Below are positions 11,751-22,169 of a DNA stretch of 64,000 bases, one piece after another; position 1 is the first letter of the stretch; each line of letters begins with the position of its first letter. Source of the DNA: Grammothele lineata (taxonomy: Eukaryota > Basidiomycota > Agaricomycetes > Polyporales > Polyporaceae); assembly GCA_002150815.3 (NCBI GenBank), contig NDFF03000135.1:1-64000 (forward strand), read 5' to 3'. The notes under the pieces were generated by a model. The model made no database searches and was not told the DNA's origin. It saw only the letters and a program-made list of their open reading frames with translations. A program made the position numbers and the translations under genes.

Positions 11751-12877
11751 CTAATCCTCAATCACAATAACCTCCCCCGCGCCAGCCGCTGTCCTCGTCC
11801 GTCTCGCCGGCCTCGGCTCCGCGTCCTCCGCCGACAAATCAATGTCCACCTCCCCAGTGACGACCACCCTCTTCCGTTTCGCCCCTATCTGCGCCTGCGC
11901 CTTCGCGTCCTTCCTCTGCGCCGTCGCCCTCGCATGCGCCCTCTCGTCATCAGAATCGTTGATAGTGATAGATTCGCCCGCCCCGGGGGTCGACGTCCTC
12001 GAGTTCGCCGCGAGCCCGCGCGCAGAAGCGGCGGGCCGGGAAGGTGCCGCGGGCTGATGGCGGGGAGCGGAAGCAGAAGGTGCGGGACTAGCAGACGCCT
12101 TATTCTTGCCCTTGTCGGCTGCGCCCTGCTTCGGGCGCGCGTAGAGCTCTGTCCAGCGTCGTGCTTCGTTGTCGTGTTGGACGCGGTTGCGGACGAATTG
12201 GGTGGCTATTGAAGGTACTGTTGTTCGCAAGGTTAGTGTTTGGTGGGTTGGTGGAAGCGCGCGGCGGAAACAAACCTAGTGGATCCTCTGTTTTAGGAAT
12301 ATGACGTACGTGAGCGTGTATCAAGGGGGTGGGACGTGCAGGCTTACTTGGGTTGGGGTCCGTTAACAAGGAGGATAATGATAGGACAACCTTGAAGAGC
12401 GAAAGTGCGGGGGACCAATTGTGCTTGAGGATATCGATACAGATGCTCCCTCGTTCGTTGATATTCATGTGATAAATCCTGCCAATACATGAGGTCTTCA
12501 AAGAGAGCGAAAGAAGATAACAGGACGCACCGTGTACGAAACGTGACCCGAGGGGCAGAGAAACTGGATGGCCATCAGGCACACGAGCGTTGGGTGGAGA
12601 CACGAAGGGACACGCACGGATAATCATGTCCAAGGATAATCTCAGCCTCAAAGACACCCCCCTCATACACACTACCCTCCGGGCCTGGAATGACAGCAGT
12701 CCAACGGAAGAGGTCGTCGTCGGAGGGGGAGAGGCGAATGGCACCGAGGTCTTCTTTCTTGAGGTCGGCGATCTCTCGGTGTATGCGTTTGAGAGTGGTC
12801 TGAGGAGTGATGGTAAGCACCGAGAAGGCTCGACTCTAACATCTACTCACAGCTGAGGGATTTGAAGGAGAGGCCAT
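11751..12877 (-). CDS. Ubiquitin-conjugating enzyme E2 (UBE2D-like core) with long tail
   Basis: E2 enzyme that carries activated ubiquitin as a thioester and passes it on with E3 ligases. Exons on the minus strand: 12877-12851, 12799-12618, 12563-12531, 12478-12348, 12287-12276 (only 12 bases) and 12217-11751; phases agree and give 283 residues. The UBC fold covers about residues 10-155: [20 protein letters not shown], then [29 protein letters not shown], and the catalytic Cys94 in [17 protein letters not shown]. The last 130 residues are a Pro/Ala/Ser-rich disordered tail with a basic patch (GAKRKRVV, about 241-248). Hydrophobic-acidic motifs lie at 211-220 ([10 protein letters not shown]) and at the very end (VIVIED), resembling SUMO-interacting motifs. 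The precise E2 class is not certain. Confidence 0.92.
12276..12287 (-). other. 12-base internal microexon of the E2 gene
   Basis: Between exons 12478-12348 and 12217-11751, only inclusion of this 12-base segment keeps the frame and restores the E2 sequence DPNPKDPLVPSIA. It is bounded by an AG acceptor (12289-12288) and a GT donor (12275-12274). Removing it would delete four residues in frame. Confidence 0.75.
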
Positions 12878-13301
12878 GGTGGTCGGTGGGCAGGAGTGGC
12901 TTAGCAAGAGGTGAAGAGGGCTTGGTGGCTGTCGAACGCGTTGGGCACGTCCGAACAGTTCGGACGCCCGGAGTCGGACGGCCACTCGGAGCGTGGGGGG
13001 CCGGACGCTTAGTCAACAGAACGTGGCATGAGTCGGTGCGGGCGACGGCGGCGACGGCGCACGTTCCTGACTCGCGCTCTCACTCTCGCTCTCTCACTAC
13101 CCCGGCTGACCATGAACTAAGTGTCTCCTCGACGTCCGTGCTCTAGCCAGTCTTGTCCGGAATCCTGTGTTCCTCCAGCCTCCACTCTTCTCACTCCACC
13201 CACAATGATCACTCGAATATCGGCTTAAACCCCCCAGGACGTCCTCTTTGCGAAACAGCGGTCAAGTAAACCCACAAACACCACCTAGAGATTCCCGACC
13301 A
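12878..13301. other. Divergent promoter, E2 and GTPBP-like gene
   Basis: 424 bases between two divergent starts. A pyrimidine-rich tract (13,066-13,100, repeats of CTCTCACTCTCG type) lies on the plus strand upstream of the GTPBP-like gene. No RNA gene was seen. Confidence 0.5.
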
Positions 13302-14763
13302 ATGTTCGGTGAGCACGAGTCAGAAAGCCCCCGCGTCCCCAGCCCTTGGGACCCCTTCCTCCCCTCGCCGCCGAATGGCAGCAGCGTCTCTCCTCCGTTC
13401 AACGCTGCGCTCCATAACGGTATCCCGAAGCTCGTACCAGAAGTCGAGGAGGTATGCATACATAGGCCCACCTGCTTTATAACGACTCACTGGGACTTTG
13501 AAGGGAAACATCGAGTACAAGCTCAAGCTGACCCACATCTCCAATGCTCGCTTCGCACGCCTAGTCACCCAGCTCAAATGGCGCCTCCTCGAAGGTGGCG
13601 GCCAGGCCTACTACGAGCTCGGCGTCGCCGACTCTGGCGCCCTCATCGGTCTCTCCCGCGCCGACCTCGAGGAGTCGTTGGAGACCCTGGAGATGATGGC
13701 CGGAGAGATTGGCGCGTCGGTCATCGTCGTCAAAGAAATCGAAGTCCCGCCCACCATCGTCGCGCTCGCGGACAAGGACTCTGGATACACAGACCCGGAC
13801 ACCGGCGAATGGACGCGCAAAATGCACCGGCGCGGCCCGCTCGCGATCACCTCCGACAGCGGGTACCTCTCCACTTCCGCCCCGTCTGCCACCGAAACAG
13901 AGACCGACTTTTCCGCGGCGGAGTTCACCGACGTGGACGAGTTCGCGTCCTCGTTCTCGAGCGCGCTCCACACGCCCGCCGACTCCACGCCCGCGCTCAC
14001 ACCGACGACGATCGTGCACCGACACATCCGAACGCACCCCTCACGTCCCACGGCGCAGTCGTCGCCGTTCATTGCGCCCATCGACGACGACCTCGCGCTG
14101 TTCTCGATGGAACCTGAGCCGGCATTCCGCGACGAGGCTGTCGACGCCGCGCTTTCCGGCATAGTAGCGGACGACGAACTAGACATCGGGGCGAACCTTG
14201 AGGCGCGCCAGTTGTCGTTTGCCGGACTGGAGATCGCGGCGGTGTACAAACCGCGCCCGATCCGCCGACGGACCCGGGCGGGCGGAGCGCCGTTGGGGCC
14301 TACGCCGGGGCGGCACGGGAAGCGGTACAACAAGAACAAGGAGAAAAAAGTGCATCCGTGGCAGGAAGGCCAAGGAAAGGAAGTTATAGTGAGCAAAGAG
14401 GAGAAGGCGGCGCAACGGCGGGAGGCGAGGGATCGTAAACGAGAGGAGAAGCGGAACGCGCTGATAACGCTCGCGACCCATGGGCAAGAGGAAGAACAGG
14501 CGGCGGTAGACGTGGTGGTGATAGAGAGTGGGGAAACCGATGCTAAGCTGGCGGAGGTTTCGGAGGAGGCGAACGCGCTTGCGTCAAGGGTCGAGGGGCT
14601 GCACGCGGCTGTGGCGAACGAGACGGCTGCCAATAGACTTGCGGCGGTGACGGAGGTTGCGGAGGGAGGGCGGGAGGCGCGACTGATTGTGGAGGCTTTG
14701 GTCGTGCGGAAGATGTCGATTGAGGAGGCGACGCTGGACTTTAGCCGGCTCGCACTGGTGTGA
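13302..14763 (+). CDS. Protein with GTPBP1/2-type N-terminal domain but no GTPase domain
   Basis: Exons 13302-13451 and 13504-14763 give 469 residues. About residues 50-140 match the conserved N-terminal region of GTPBP1/GTPBP2 proteins: RFARLVTQLKWRLLEGGGQA, then YYELGVADSGALIGLSRADL and EMMAGEIGASVIVVKEIEVP. After that the protein is low-complexity and acidic or Ser/Thr-rich, then basic (RRRTRAGG, KRYNKNKEKK, a Glu/Lys/Arg helix), and ends MSIEEATLDFSRLALV. I see no P-loop (GxxxxGK), no DxxG and no NKxD motif, so it cannot act as a GTPase itself. I chose the ATG at 13302 because the frame upstream lacks another ATG. Function unknown; a regulator or binding partner is a guess. Confidence 0.8.
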
Positions 14764-15735
14764 ACGAGCTGTCTGGTGTTCATTAACGTTCTCATTTAGT
14801 TCTTATCTCCGTATGTATGGCCGCTGTTACTGGCACTAGAGACCGCTCGCAAAGTATATTGAGCAGGTACCTGTGCGTCATATGTGCGCCAAGCGCAGTC
14901 GAGTGAGTATGTAAGGAGGAGTACGAGACGAGGGTGGCACTAAAGCGGAAGCTTATCGGGCAGGGTCTGGCCGGGGCGCGTGGCCGTGGCTGCGGGGAAG
15001 AGGCGGGGCGACGGAAAAGGCAGGTCGAGCGCCCACGGTGTGCGCCACGGCGTGCCTGATCTAGATCTGAGATCGAGGCGAGTTCGCTCGGGAAATGACG
15101 CTCGCGTCTCACCCCGCACTCGTCCTCCGCATAGCCCAACCCTGTCCCCGCTGCCCGTCCTCGCCGTGCCCGTCCTCGACGCACCTCTGCTCCGCGGACG
15201 TGCACAGACAACGCCCACCCAACGCGCGCACGGCCCACCAGCAGCGCGTCCGGGCAGAGGGCGAGCCAAGACAGCTGGGCGCGATAAGTTAGAGTACCGA
15301 GAGGACCCGGGCCTTGGGAGTCCGCCTGCGACATTCCGACGCCCGCTGTTATCTCGCACGTGGACGGCCATGTCCCTCTCCTCCTCATCTCTGCCCACAC
15401 TTTCCTCCCAGCCTCCTTCTCGCCTCTTCCTTCTTCCCCAGTCCCCCCGCGCCCTCCCCCGCCTCCCCCTCCGGCCACCGACGCGTCCCCGACGGGTTTG
15501 CCACGGCCCCTCCCCTCACTTTGCCATCCTTCCCCACACCTTCCCCGCCCTTCTCCTCCCTCCTCCAGCCCGCCCGATCCCGCTCGCCAGCGTCCCTGGC
15601 CGCTCTTTGCCTCCTGCACTCGAGCTCTTATAACCTGGCTTCCTTCTTGGGCACCGCAATCTGGGTTTCCCACCGCTTCCCACGACGGCGCAGGCTCAGG
15701 TCCCCCCCTCGTCCTCCTCCGACTCTTGGCATGAA
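14764..15735. other. Intergenic, GC-rich, with pyrimidine-rich leader before OPT gene
   Basis: About 970 bases. From about 15,390 to 15,620 the plus strand is strikingly C/T-rich, as is common upstream of fungal start sites, so this is probably promoter and 5' UTR of the OPT gene. Long open frames cross it on both strands (379 codons on the minus strand), but they are Arg/Gly- or Pro/Ser-rich products of the GC bias without family similarity. Confidence 0.55.
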
Positions 15736-15784
15736 ATGTCTTCGGTGGTCGAGGAGGACTCCCGCAATGCGGCTCCCTCAATAG
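15731..15784 (+). promoter_or_regulatory. Short upstream ORF overlapping the OPT start
   Basis: ATG at 15731 opens a 17-codon frame ending at 15784, out of frame with and overlapping the OPT start at 15736. If the transcript starts further upstream, as the leader suggests, ribosomes meet this ATG first. Both ATGs have G at -3. It may reduce OPT translation. This is inference from sequence only. Confidence 0.4.
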
Positions 15785-18700
15785 CCTCTTTCTCGACCTA
15801 CGACGAGCATAAGTCCATCGGTACGTGTTTCCCCGCCCTCTCCCCCCGCTATCCCCTCGCGTCCTCTGTCCCTTACCCGCGTGTTCCCATAGAGTCACGT
15901 CCCTTCGATGACCGCGAATCTCTATCACCACAACCTACCCCCGCTCCTAGCTTTTTTGACCCAAACTATGATACCGAAATTACCTGGATCGGTGAGTTCC
16001 GGCAGTTCTCCTGCCCCGCACAGTCCTCTCATGACCTCCCCCTTCCCCTCCCTCCTCGCCAACAGAGGACGACTCGCCGTATCCGGAGGTCCGCTCCGCC
16101 GTCGCTAATTATGATGACCCCGACATGCCTGTAAACACTATTCGCGCTTGGATGCTCGGCATTCTCTGGGCAGTCCTCCTCCCCGGCATCAACGAGTTTT
16201 ATTATTTCCGATATCCTTCCCTCATGGTCTCCAGCGTACGTGCTCGCCCACAAGACGCTATACGCCGCACTGACCGTGCGCACCCCTCAATGGTACGAAC
16301 AGATTGTCGCCCAGCTCCTCACTTTCCCTCTAGGCCGCGCCTGGGCGCGGTGGGTTCCGTCAGTAAGGATATTCGGCGTGTCGCTCAACCCAGGTCTATT
16401 TACCATCAAGGAACACGTACGTGACCCCGCACTACCCCCTCATCGCGGCTGTCGAAACCGTTCCTCCTAGGTTTTGATTACCATCATGGCCGGCGTCGGT
16501 GCCCAGGCCGCCTATGCCGTATGTTCCTATACTGTTTATCGTAAGACGTCCTCCGACGCCCTCCCAGACAGAGATCATCGCCGTCCAGCGCGTCTGGTAC
16601 AACCAGAATTTCGATTTTGCTTGTAAGCGTCTTCCCCTTGCCCGGTCGGCGATGCGATTGACGCGCTCCGAAGATCAATGGATGTTGGTCATGTCAACGC
16701 AGGTAAGCACGGATGGACGGACGGACGGACGTCCAACCGCTGACGTCTCTGACGCACGGTGGGAATTTCCAGCTTATCGGTTTCTCGGTTGGCGGACTCG
16801 CGCGCAGGCTGGTACGTACACCTCTCCTGCTCTTCGCCTGGCTGTTCGTTTCCAACTCAAATATTCACTCACGCTGCTCGCACGCCGCGTATAGCTCGTT
16901 TCTCCCGCCTCGATGAGTAAGCTCGCCGTTTCATCCAATCGCGGTGCTGGCCTGACGCGATCGTTCAGTCTGGCCCAATTCGCTGGTTGTATGCGCGCTC
17001 TTCAACACGCTACACTCACAGAGCTACGCCGGCTTCGGCGCCAATACCGGGCTGTCTCGCGAGCGCTTCTTCGTCTACGCATTCCTTGCTTCGGCTCTGT
17101 GGTGTGAGTAGTTCAATAAGGCGCGAACTTGTTGCCGCTTAGCTGTTGACCTCGATCGCAACCAGACATCGTACCGGGTTATTTATTCCAGGCACTCAGG
17201 TTCGCCCCTTCCGCGCTATAGGATGCCTGCCAAGTACTCATCATCACGTCCGACCACCTGGAACAGCGTTTTCACATGGGTGCGTCCCCTCTTGGCGCTC
17301 ATCTTGGCCCCAGCTCATCTTGCGGTATTACACAGGCATGCTGGATAGCGCCCAACAATGTGGTTAGTTCGGCCCAGCCTCCCCTCGCGTGGCTTCCGCT
17401 GATGGAGTTTGCCCTGCTCGTTCTAGAAAGTCAATGCGCTCTTCGGGTAAGCCTATCACCCGGCGCCCTCTTCTCCTTGTGGATGCTCGGCCGACCCCCT
17501 CCCCCTCTTCGTTGATGTGCGCAGATATCACAGCGGGATGGGTTTCTCCCTATTCTCGTTCGACTGGAATCAGATCGCGTTTATCGGAAGCCCCTTGGCG
17601 ACGCCCTGTAGGTGTCTTCGATTTTTGATCGCTCCGCGTAGGCATAGTCTAACTGCGCTCCAGGGTGGGCCGAGGCAAACGTCATTGCCGGCTTCCTCGT
17701 GTTTTACTGTGAGTCTCTTTCCTGTGACGATCAAGACCGCGGTTACTGACGCTAGACTACTGGTAGGGTTCTTCGCGCCGCTTGTTTATGTACGTAGTTG
17801 TGATCACCCAATGCGTTGCGTAGACACTGACGCCGAGTAGTTCACGAACGTATGGTACTCACAATACATGCCGTAAGTTGATCATAACACCTATCCGTTA
17901 GTACGCTAACCCGTCCTAGGATATCTGCACTTGGACCGTTCGATAACACTGGTAGGCTTCCCACGACGTATCGTATTTTCGATCTTTGCCCACATACCCT
18001 CGTCTATCAGGGAAATCATACAATCTCTCGCGGATACTCAACGAGGATGCGACCTTCAACGAGGAAGCATATCACGCATATAGTCCACTCTTCCTCTCGT
18101 AAGTTCCCTCACAAACATTCAGTCTATCTCCCCTCATAATGTCGTGACAGGGCGACCTTCGCAATTTCGTACGGCCTCGCGTTCGCGTCGATCACGGCGA
18201 CCATCGTCCACGCAGTGCTGTACTTTCGTAAACCGATCAGCGTACACCTGTACCGCTCGCTCGCGGAGCAGCCAGACATCCACGCGAAGCTAATGTCTAT
18301 GTATCCTCAAGGTGGGTGTCCTTGCGTTGTTGCATCCTCGCGTCGAACTGATGTATCCTGCTCCGTAGTCCCCGAATGGTGGTATGCTGGGATCATGGCT
18401 GTTACATTCCCGCTTGCGTGTTTGTGCATTGAGTTGTATCCGACGGAGATGACAATATGGGCTCTCGTGGTTGCTTTACTTATTGCCCTCGTAAGTCTTC
18501 TATTCCATAAATGTTCCGCTCTGCTGACCTGTATTGCAGGTATACCTTGTCCCTGTTGGTGCGTTACATTGATCTATTCGTTCCATAGCCTGTCAGCTCA
18601 ACTTCCTGTTATTCTAGGCATGATTCAGGCCATCACCAATAGACAAGTAGGCCTCAAGTGAGCGGTCAATCTTGCGCATATTCCTATCAACGATACTAAC

Positions 18701-20353
18701 CTCTACGCCCTCTACAGCGTTATTACTGAGCTCATAGTTGGATATATGCTGCCTGGAAAGCCGGTGGCGATGATGATGTTTAAAGTACGCCTGGGCCCAC
18801 CTGTCTGTCACATGTGGTTCTTACTTACCAGCTCCTTAGACATGGGGATACATCACTATGTCGCAAGGTAGGAATTCTCGCCAATCACATCGTTGTGCTG
18901 CGCTGACGAGCGGATTCAGCCATGATCTTCACGTCCGACTTCAAGCTCGGTCATTATATGAAGATCCCACCACGACCGATGTTTTGGTGCCAGATCATCG
19001 CGACCATTATCGCTGGCACCGTGCAACTCGGCGTAGAGAACTGGTATGTCGACCTCTGCTGCTGCGCTACCCTATCTAATATGTCACCGCCGCAACAGGA
19101 TGTTTTCCAACATTCCGTGAGTGAATGTGAACCCGCAGCAATTCCGACGAACTGACATGACGTCGTCCAGACACATTTGCAAACCCGAACAGAAGGACAT
19201 GTGCGTCATCGCTCTCATTCATGTCCGCCCCCGAAACGCCGTCGCTCATGTCATTCGCAGCGCGGGCTTCACCTGTCCGAATACAGAGGTAAGACAAATG
19301 CCTCGCCGTACCCGTACTGCGGCCCTCTCAACTGATGCGCATGCTATTTCAGGTTTTTGCAACAGCCTCCGTCGTGGTACGGCCCCCTCTCCGCCCGTGA
19401 TTCGCCTTTTTTCTGTTTCTGAAGACGTCCGCTTCCTAGTTCGGGGTGATCGGGCCCACGCTGCAGTTCTCGAAGAACCAGATGTACTAGTGCGTACCCT
19501 TGTCTCTGCGGCCTCTGTGCGGTCCCAATGACGATTCTGACGACGACCACTGCAGCCGTGCGTTGGCTTCCGCGGCTGCGCGATTCGCGTGTTCACTTTG
19601 CTGATGCGGTTTGTGCGGCAGCCCTGCTGTTCTTTTTCATCATCGGCGCGCTCTGTCCCCTCATCGTCTGGCTATTGACCAAGAGGTATCCGGACTCGTG
19701 GTTAAATTATGTCAAGTACGTGTCCCGCCCCTCTTTGTCCGCACGATCACATGCTCACTCCTCCGTATAGCTTCCCGTGAGTACCCGACCGCGGAGCCTG
19801 AACGTACAGCTCACACAGGGGACAGCGTCATGTTCACGGGCGTCGGCCTCATTCCGCCCGCGAGCGCGGTGAACTACATCCCCTGGATCATCATCGGCTT
19901 CTTGTCGCAGTACGTGATTCGAAGACGACATTTCCCGACCTGGGCAAAGTACAACTGTGCGGCCCCGCCTTTCCTCGTCCTTATTATCCTCGTGCTCACC
20001 GTGCTCCAGATGTACTTTCTGCAGCATTAGATGCCGGTACTGCCGTGTCCACGCTCCTGGTCTACTTCTGGTGAGTGCCCACTTCATGCCATCCGGGAAC
20101 GGATTGTTCACTGCTTCTCGCGCCGCCAGCCTCCAATATCCAATGAACGGTCAAATCGGGAAGACCTCGGTCCAGCGATGGTGGGGGAATACAGTGTACA
20201 AGAACACGGCCGACTGGCACGGGACGCCATTACTGGTCCCGCCGCCCGGGAAAACTTTCGGGTACGTCCTTCGTCTCGTGTCTCGTTTTGTTTCGTCTCG
20301 AACCGGTAACGATGAAGGAGCTGACGATTTCGCACAGACCCGAGACTTGGTAG
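15736..20353 (+). CDS. OPT-family small oligopeptide transporter
   Basis: Proton-coupled peptide transporter of the plasma membrane (OPT family, PT clade), for uptake of tetra- and pentapeptides or glutathione-like peptides. The gene has many introns of about 50-60 bases. Landmarks in order: the acidic N-terminus MSSVVEEDSRNAAPS; VNTIRAWMLGILWAVLLPG (helix 1); GVSLNPGLFTIKEHVLITIM with the family NPG motif; SYAGFGANTGLSRERFFVY; GMGFSLFSFDWNQIAFIGSP; KLMSMYPQVPEWWYAGI; WGYITMSQAMIFTSDFKLGH; GLIPPASAVNYIPW; and the C-terminal KNTADWHGTPLL, ending GPETW-stop after a last intron (stop at 20351-20353). It is close to full length. Its 3' end converges on YIF1. A second ATG (15731) lies five bases upstream in another frame. 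Confidence 0.93.
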
Positions 20354-20532
20354 TACTTGCTTGTTGTATCACTAGATGTACTTGTTGCTCTCATCTGCTA
20401 TCGATCTTGCTTAGGGATTTTACTGGCCGGTGTACCAAATCGCCCCGGTTTGAACATCAAGTTCGGGAGTTCTGTCCGTTCTGTTTTTCCTGCCAGTCTA
20501 AGCTTGGATCGCTGCACTATATACACTACGCG

Positions 20533-21830
20533 CTAAACGCGGACAAGCAAGCCCATGTACAACACTTGCGAGACTGCTACTAGGAAGAGAAAGGTGATCC
20601 GTCTCGACCGTTGGGAGGGATTGACCGCCGCTGCCGTCGCAGAGGCGTCTGGAAGGACCATTGAGCGTAATGAACGCAGCTGCACGAAGCTTATCAGCGC
20701 CTGAAGTTTGAAACGACTAGAATAGCATCACTCACGAGGAAGAACGCGGTAGAAAAGAACGTGTAAGTAAAGACAAGAAGGTAGAGGCTGTTCCCAAAGC
20801 CGAGAAGGGCGGCTACGAGTGTGACGATGACGCTGAGAAGAGTACTGCTTTAGCCTTTCGGACATATGTATGCGCAGATGTGACGCACCCAATGAACTTG
20901 TAGCCACCATAAGCGAGCAGATCCAAAACTTGGCTAGAGAGGCCACCCTGGAGTGGAATGAGAATATGTACAACCAAGGACAAATAGACTGGAAAACGCA
21001 CTGGAATGTTGAGAAGATAGCATCCTGACTTGACAAAACAGAAATCAAAGAGGACGACCGCGAGGGCTTTTGAAGCGGTGATACCGAGGATCTCGGGGTG
21101 AAAGCGGGAGTTGAGACCGGAGTGGAGGGCGGCAAGGAGAATGTAGGTCACGAAAGCCATGACTTGAGATAACTATGAGCGCACGTATGAAGGGAGCGCA
21201 AGCGACACTCACGAGGGATGTACAGGTCGGGAGAGTTGATGTCTTCTCGGGGAGGAGACCATTCCGACTGGCCATTCTCGAGGCGGCGGACACGGCGAGA
21301 CCAAGGCTTATGTCTCCACGGAAAGAGGAGGATCTGGAGTTTCTTGACGACATAAGAATTGGAGACGTTGAAGTGGTGCTTGAGCATAGATATAGGGATG
21401 AAGCCTCCAAGCTGCCAGACATGTCAGGAAAGACGCGAGTAGGAGAACCAAGGGGAGATCCCACATTCTTCTGAACATACTCCTGGCCTGCTGCGACGGC
21501 ATTCTGACCGAGCTGCATACCGAAGGCGGCGGTTGCATTGTCGAGGCCCCACGCGCCGAAGTCCACGGGTGCGCCTGCATTGTGGGGAACAGGCTGGTGC
21601 GGGAGCGGGGGCTGGTACGCACTCGCGCCAGCGTACTGAGGCGAGAGATGAGACGGCGGCCCTCCGCTGGGTACGGGCTGAGCATAGTGGGGATCTGGCG
21701 GAGAGCTAGCGTAGCGCTGGTAGCCCTGGGGAGACATGGGCGTGGTTGGAGGCTCTGGGATGTAGGCCGGGTGCGTCGGGACGGGGTGCTGGAGCGGCGG
21801 GGGCGTGCTGCTGTTGGTGTAGTATGACAT
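20533..21830 (-). CDS. YIF1: YIF1-family ER-Golgi transport protein
   Basis: Membrane protein that pairs with Yip1 on COPII vesicles and Golgi membranes and binds Ypt/Rab GTPases. The ATG at 21830 starts a Pro/Tyr-rich cytosolic region (MSYYTNSSTPPPLQHP). The family block AFGMQLGQNAVAAGQEYVQK follows, then SMLKHHFNVSNSYVVKKLQI and LFPWRHKPWSR. Downstream exons encode helices such as VMAFVTYILLAALHSGL, VYLSLVVHILIPLQGGL and VSLFTYTFFSTAFFL-type segments. The last exon (from about 20,702) reads LRSLRSMVLPDA and ends with a final helix (TFLFLVAVSQVLYMGLLVRV) and stop at 20533. The first exon is long because of its disordered N-terminus. Convergent with the OPT transporter, about 180 bases between stops. 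Confidence 0.93.
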
Positions 21831-22169
21831 GGTCGGAGGGCGGAAGGAGGTGCAAGAGAGACAGCGAGGAGAGCGGCAGGGACAACGAAGAGGGCAACGG
21901 CGAGAACGCGGGCGAGGACGAGCAGGACGTGTGCGGCAGCGAGCGCGCTGCGCCGAGACGTGGACATCACGTGCCTGCCGCGCGCGCGGGGGCGTGGCTG
22001 ATGCGCTGGCCAAACAGGGACACACAGCGCGGGTACGCGTTTAGGCGCCGACGCGCAGGGAGGATTTGAGGAGGCGCCGGGCGAACGCAGCCCAGGTCTC
22101 TGCCACGACACACCTCGTCCTCGACCCCGTCTCCCTCTGTCCAGAGCCAGACGGTAGTGTCGCGCAACG
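21831..22169. other. Divergent promoter, YIF1 and C9-methyltransferase
   Basis: 339 bases between divergent starts, GC-rich. No separate gene is supported. Confidence 0.5.

Noticed and set aside
13611..14795. 394-codon minus-strand frame
   Set aside because: Exact antisense shadow of the GTPBP-like coding exon; Ser/Ala-rich product of its codon bias.
14792..15931. 379-codon minus-strand frame before the OPT gene
   Set aside because: Arg/Gly-rich, antisense to a pyrimidine-rich leader and the first OPT exon; no domain.
16704..16730. GGAC tetranucleotide run in the OPT gene
   Set aside because: Short microsatellite inside an intron; no sign of function.
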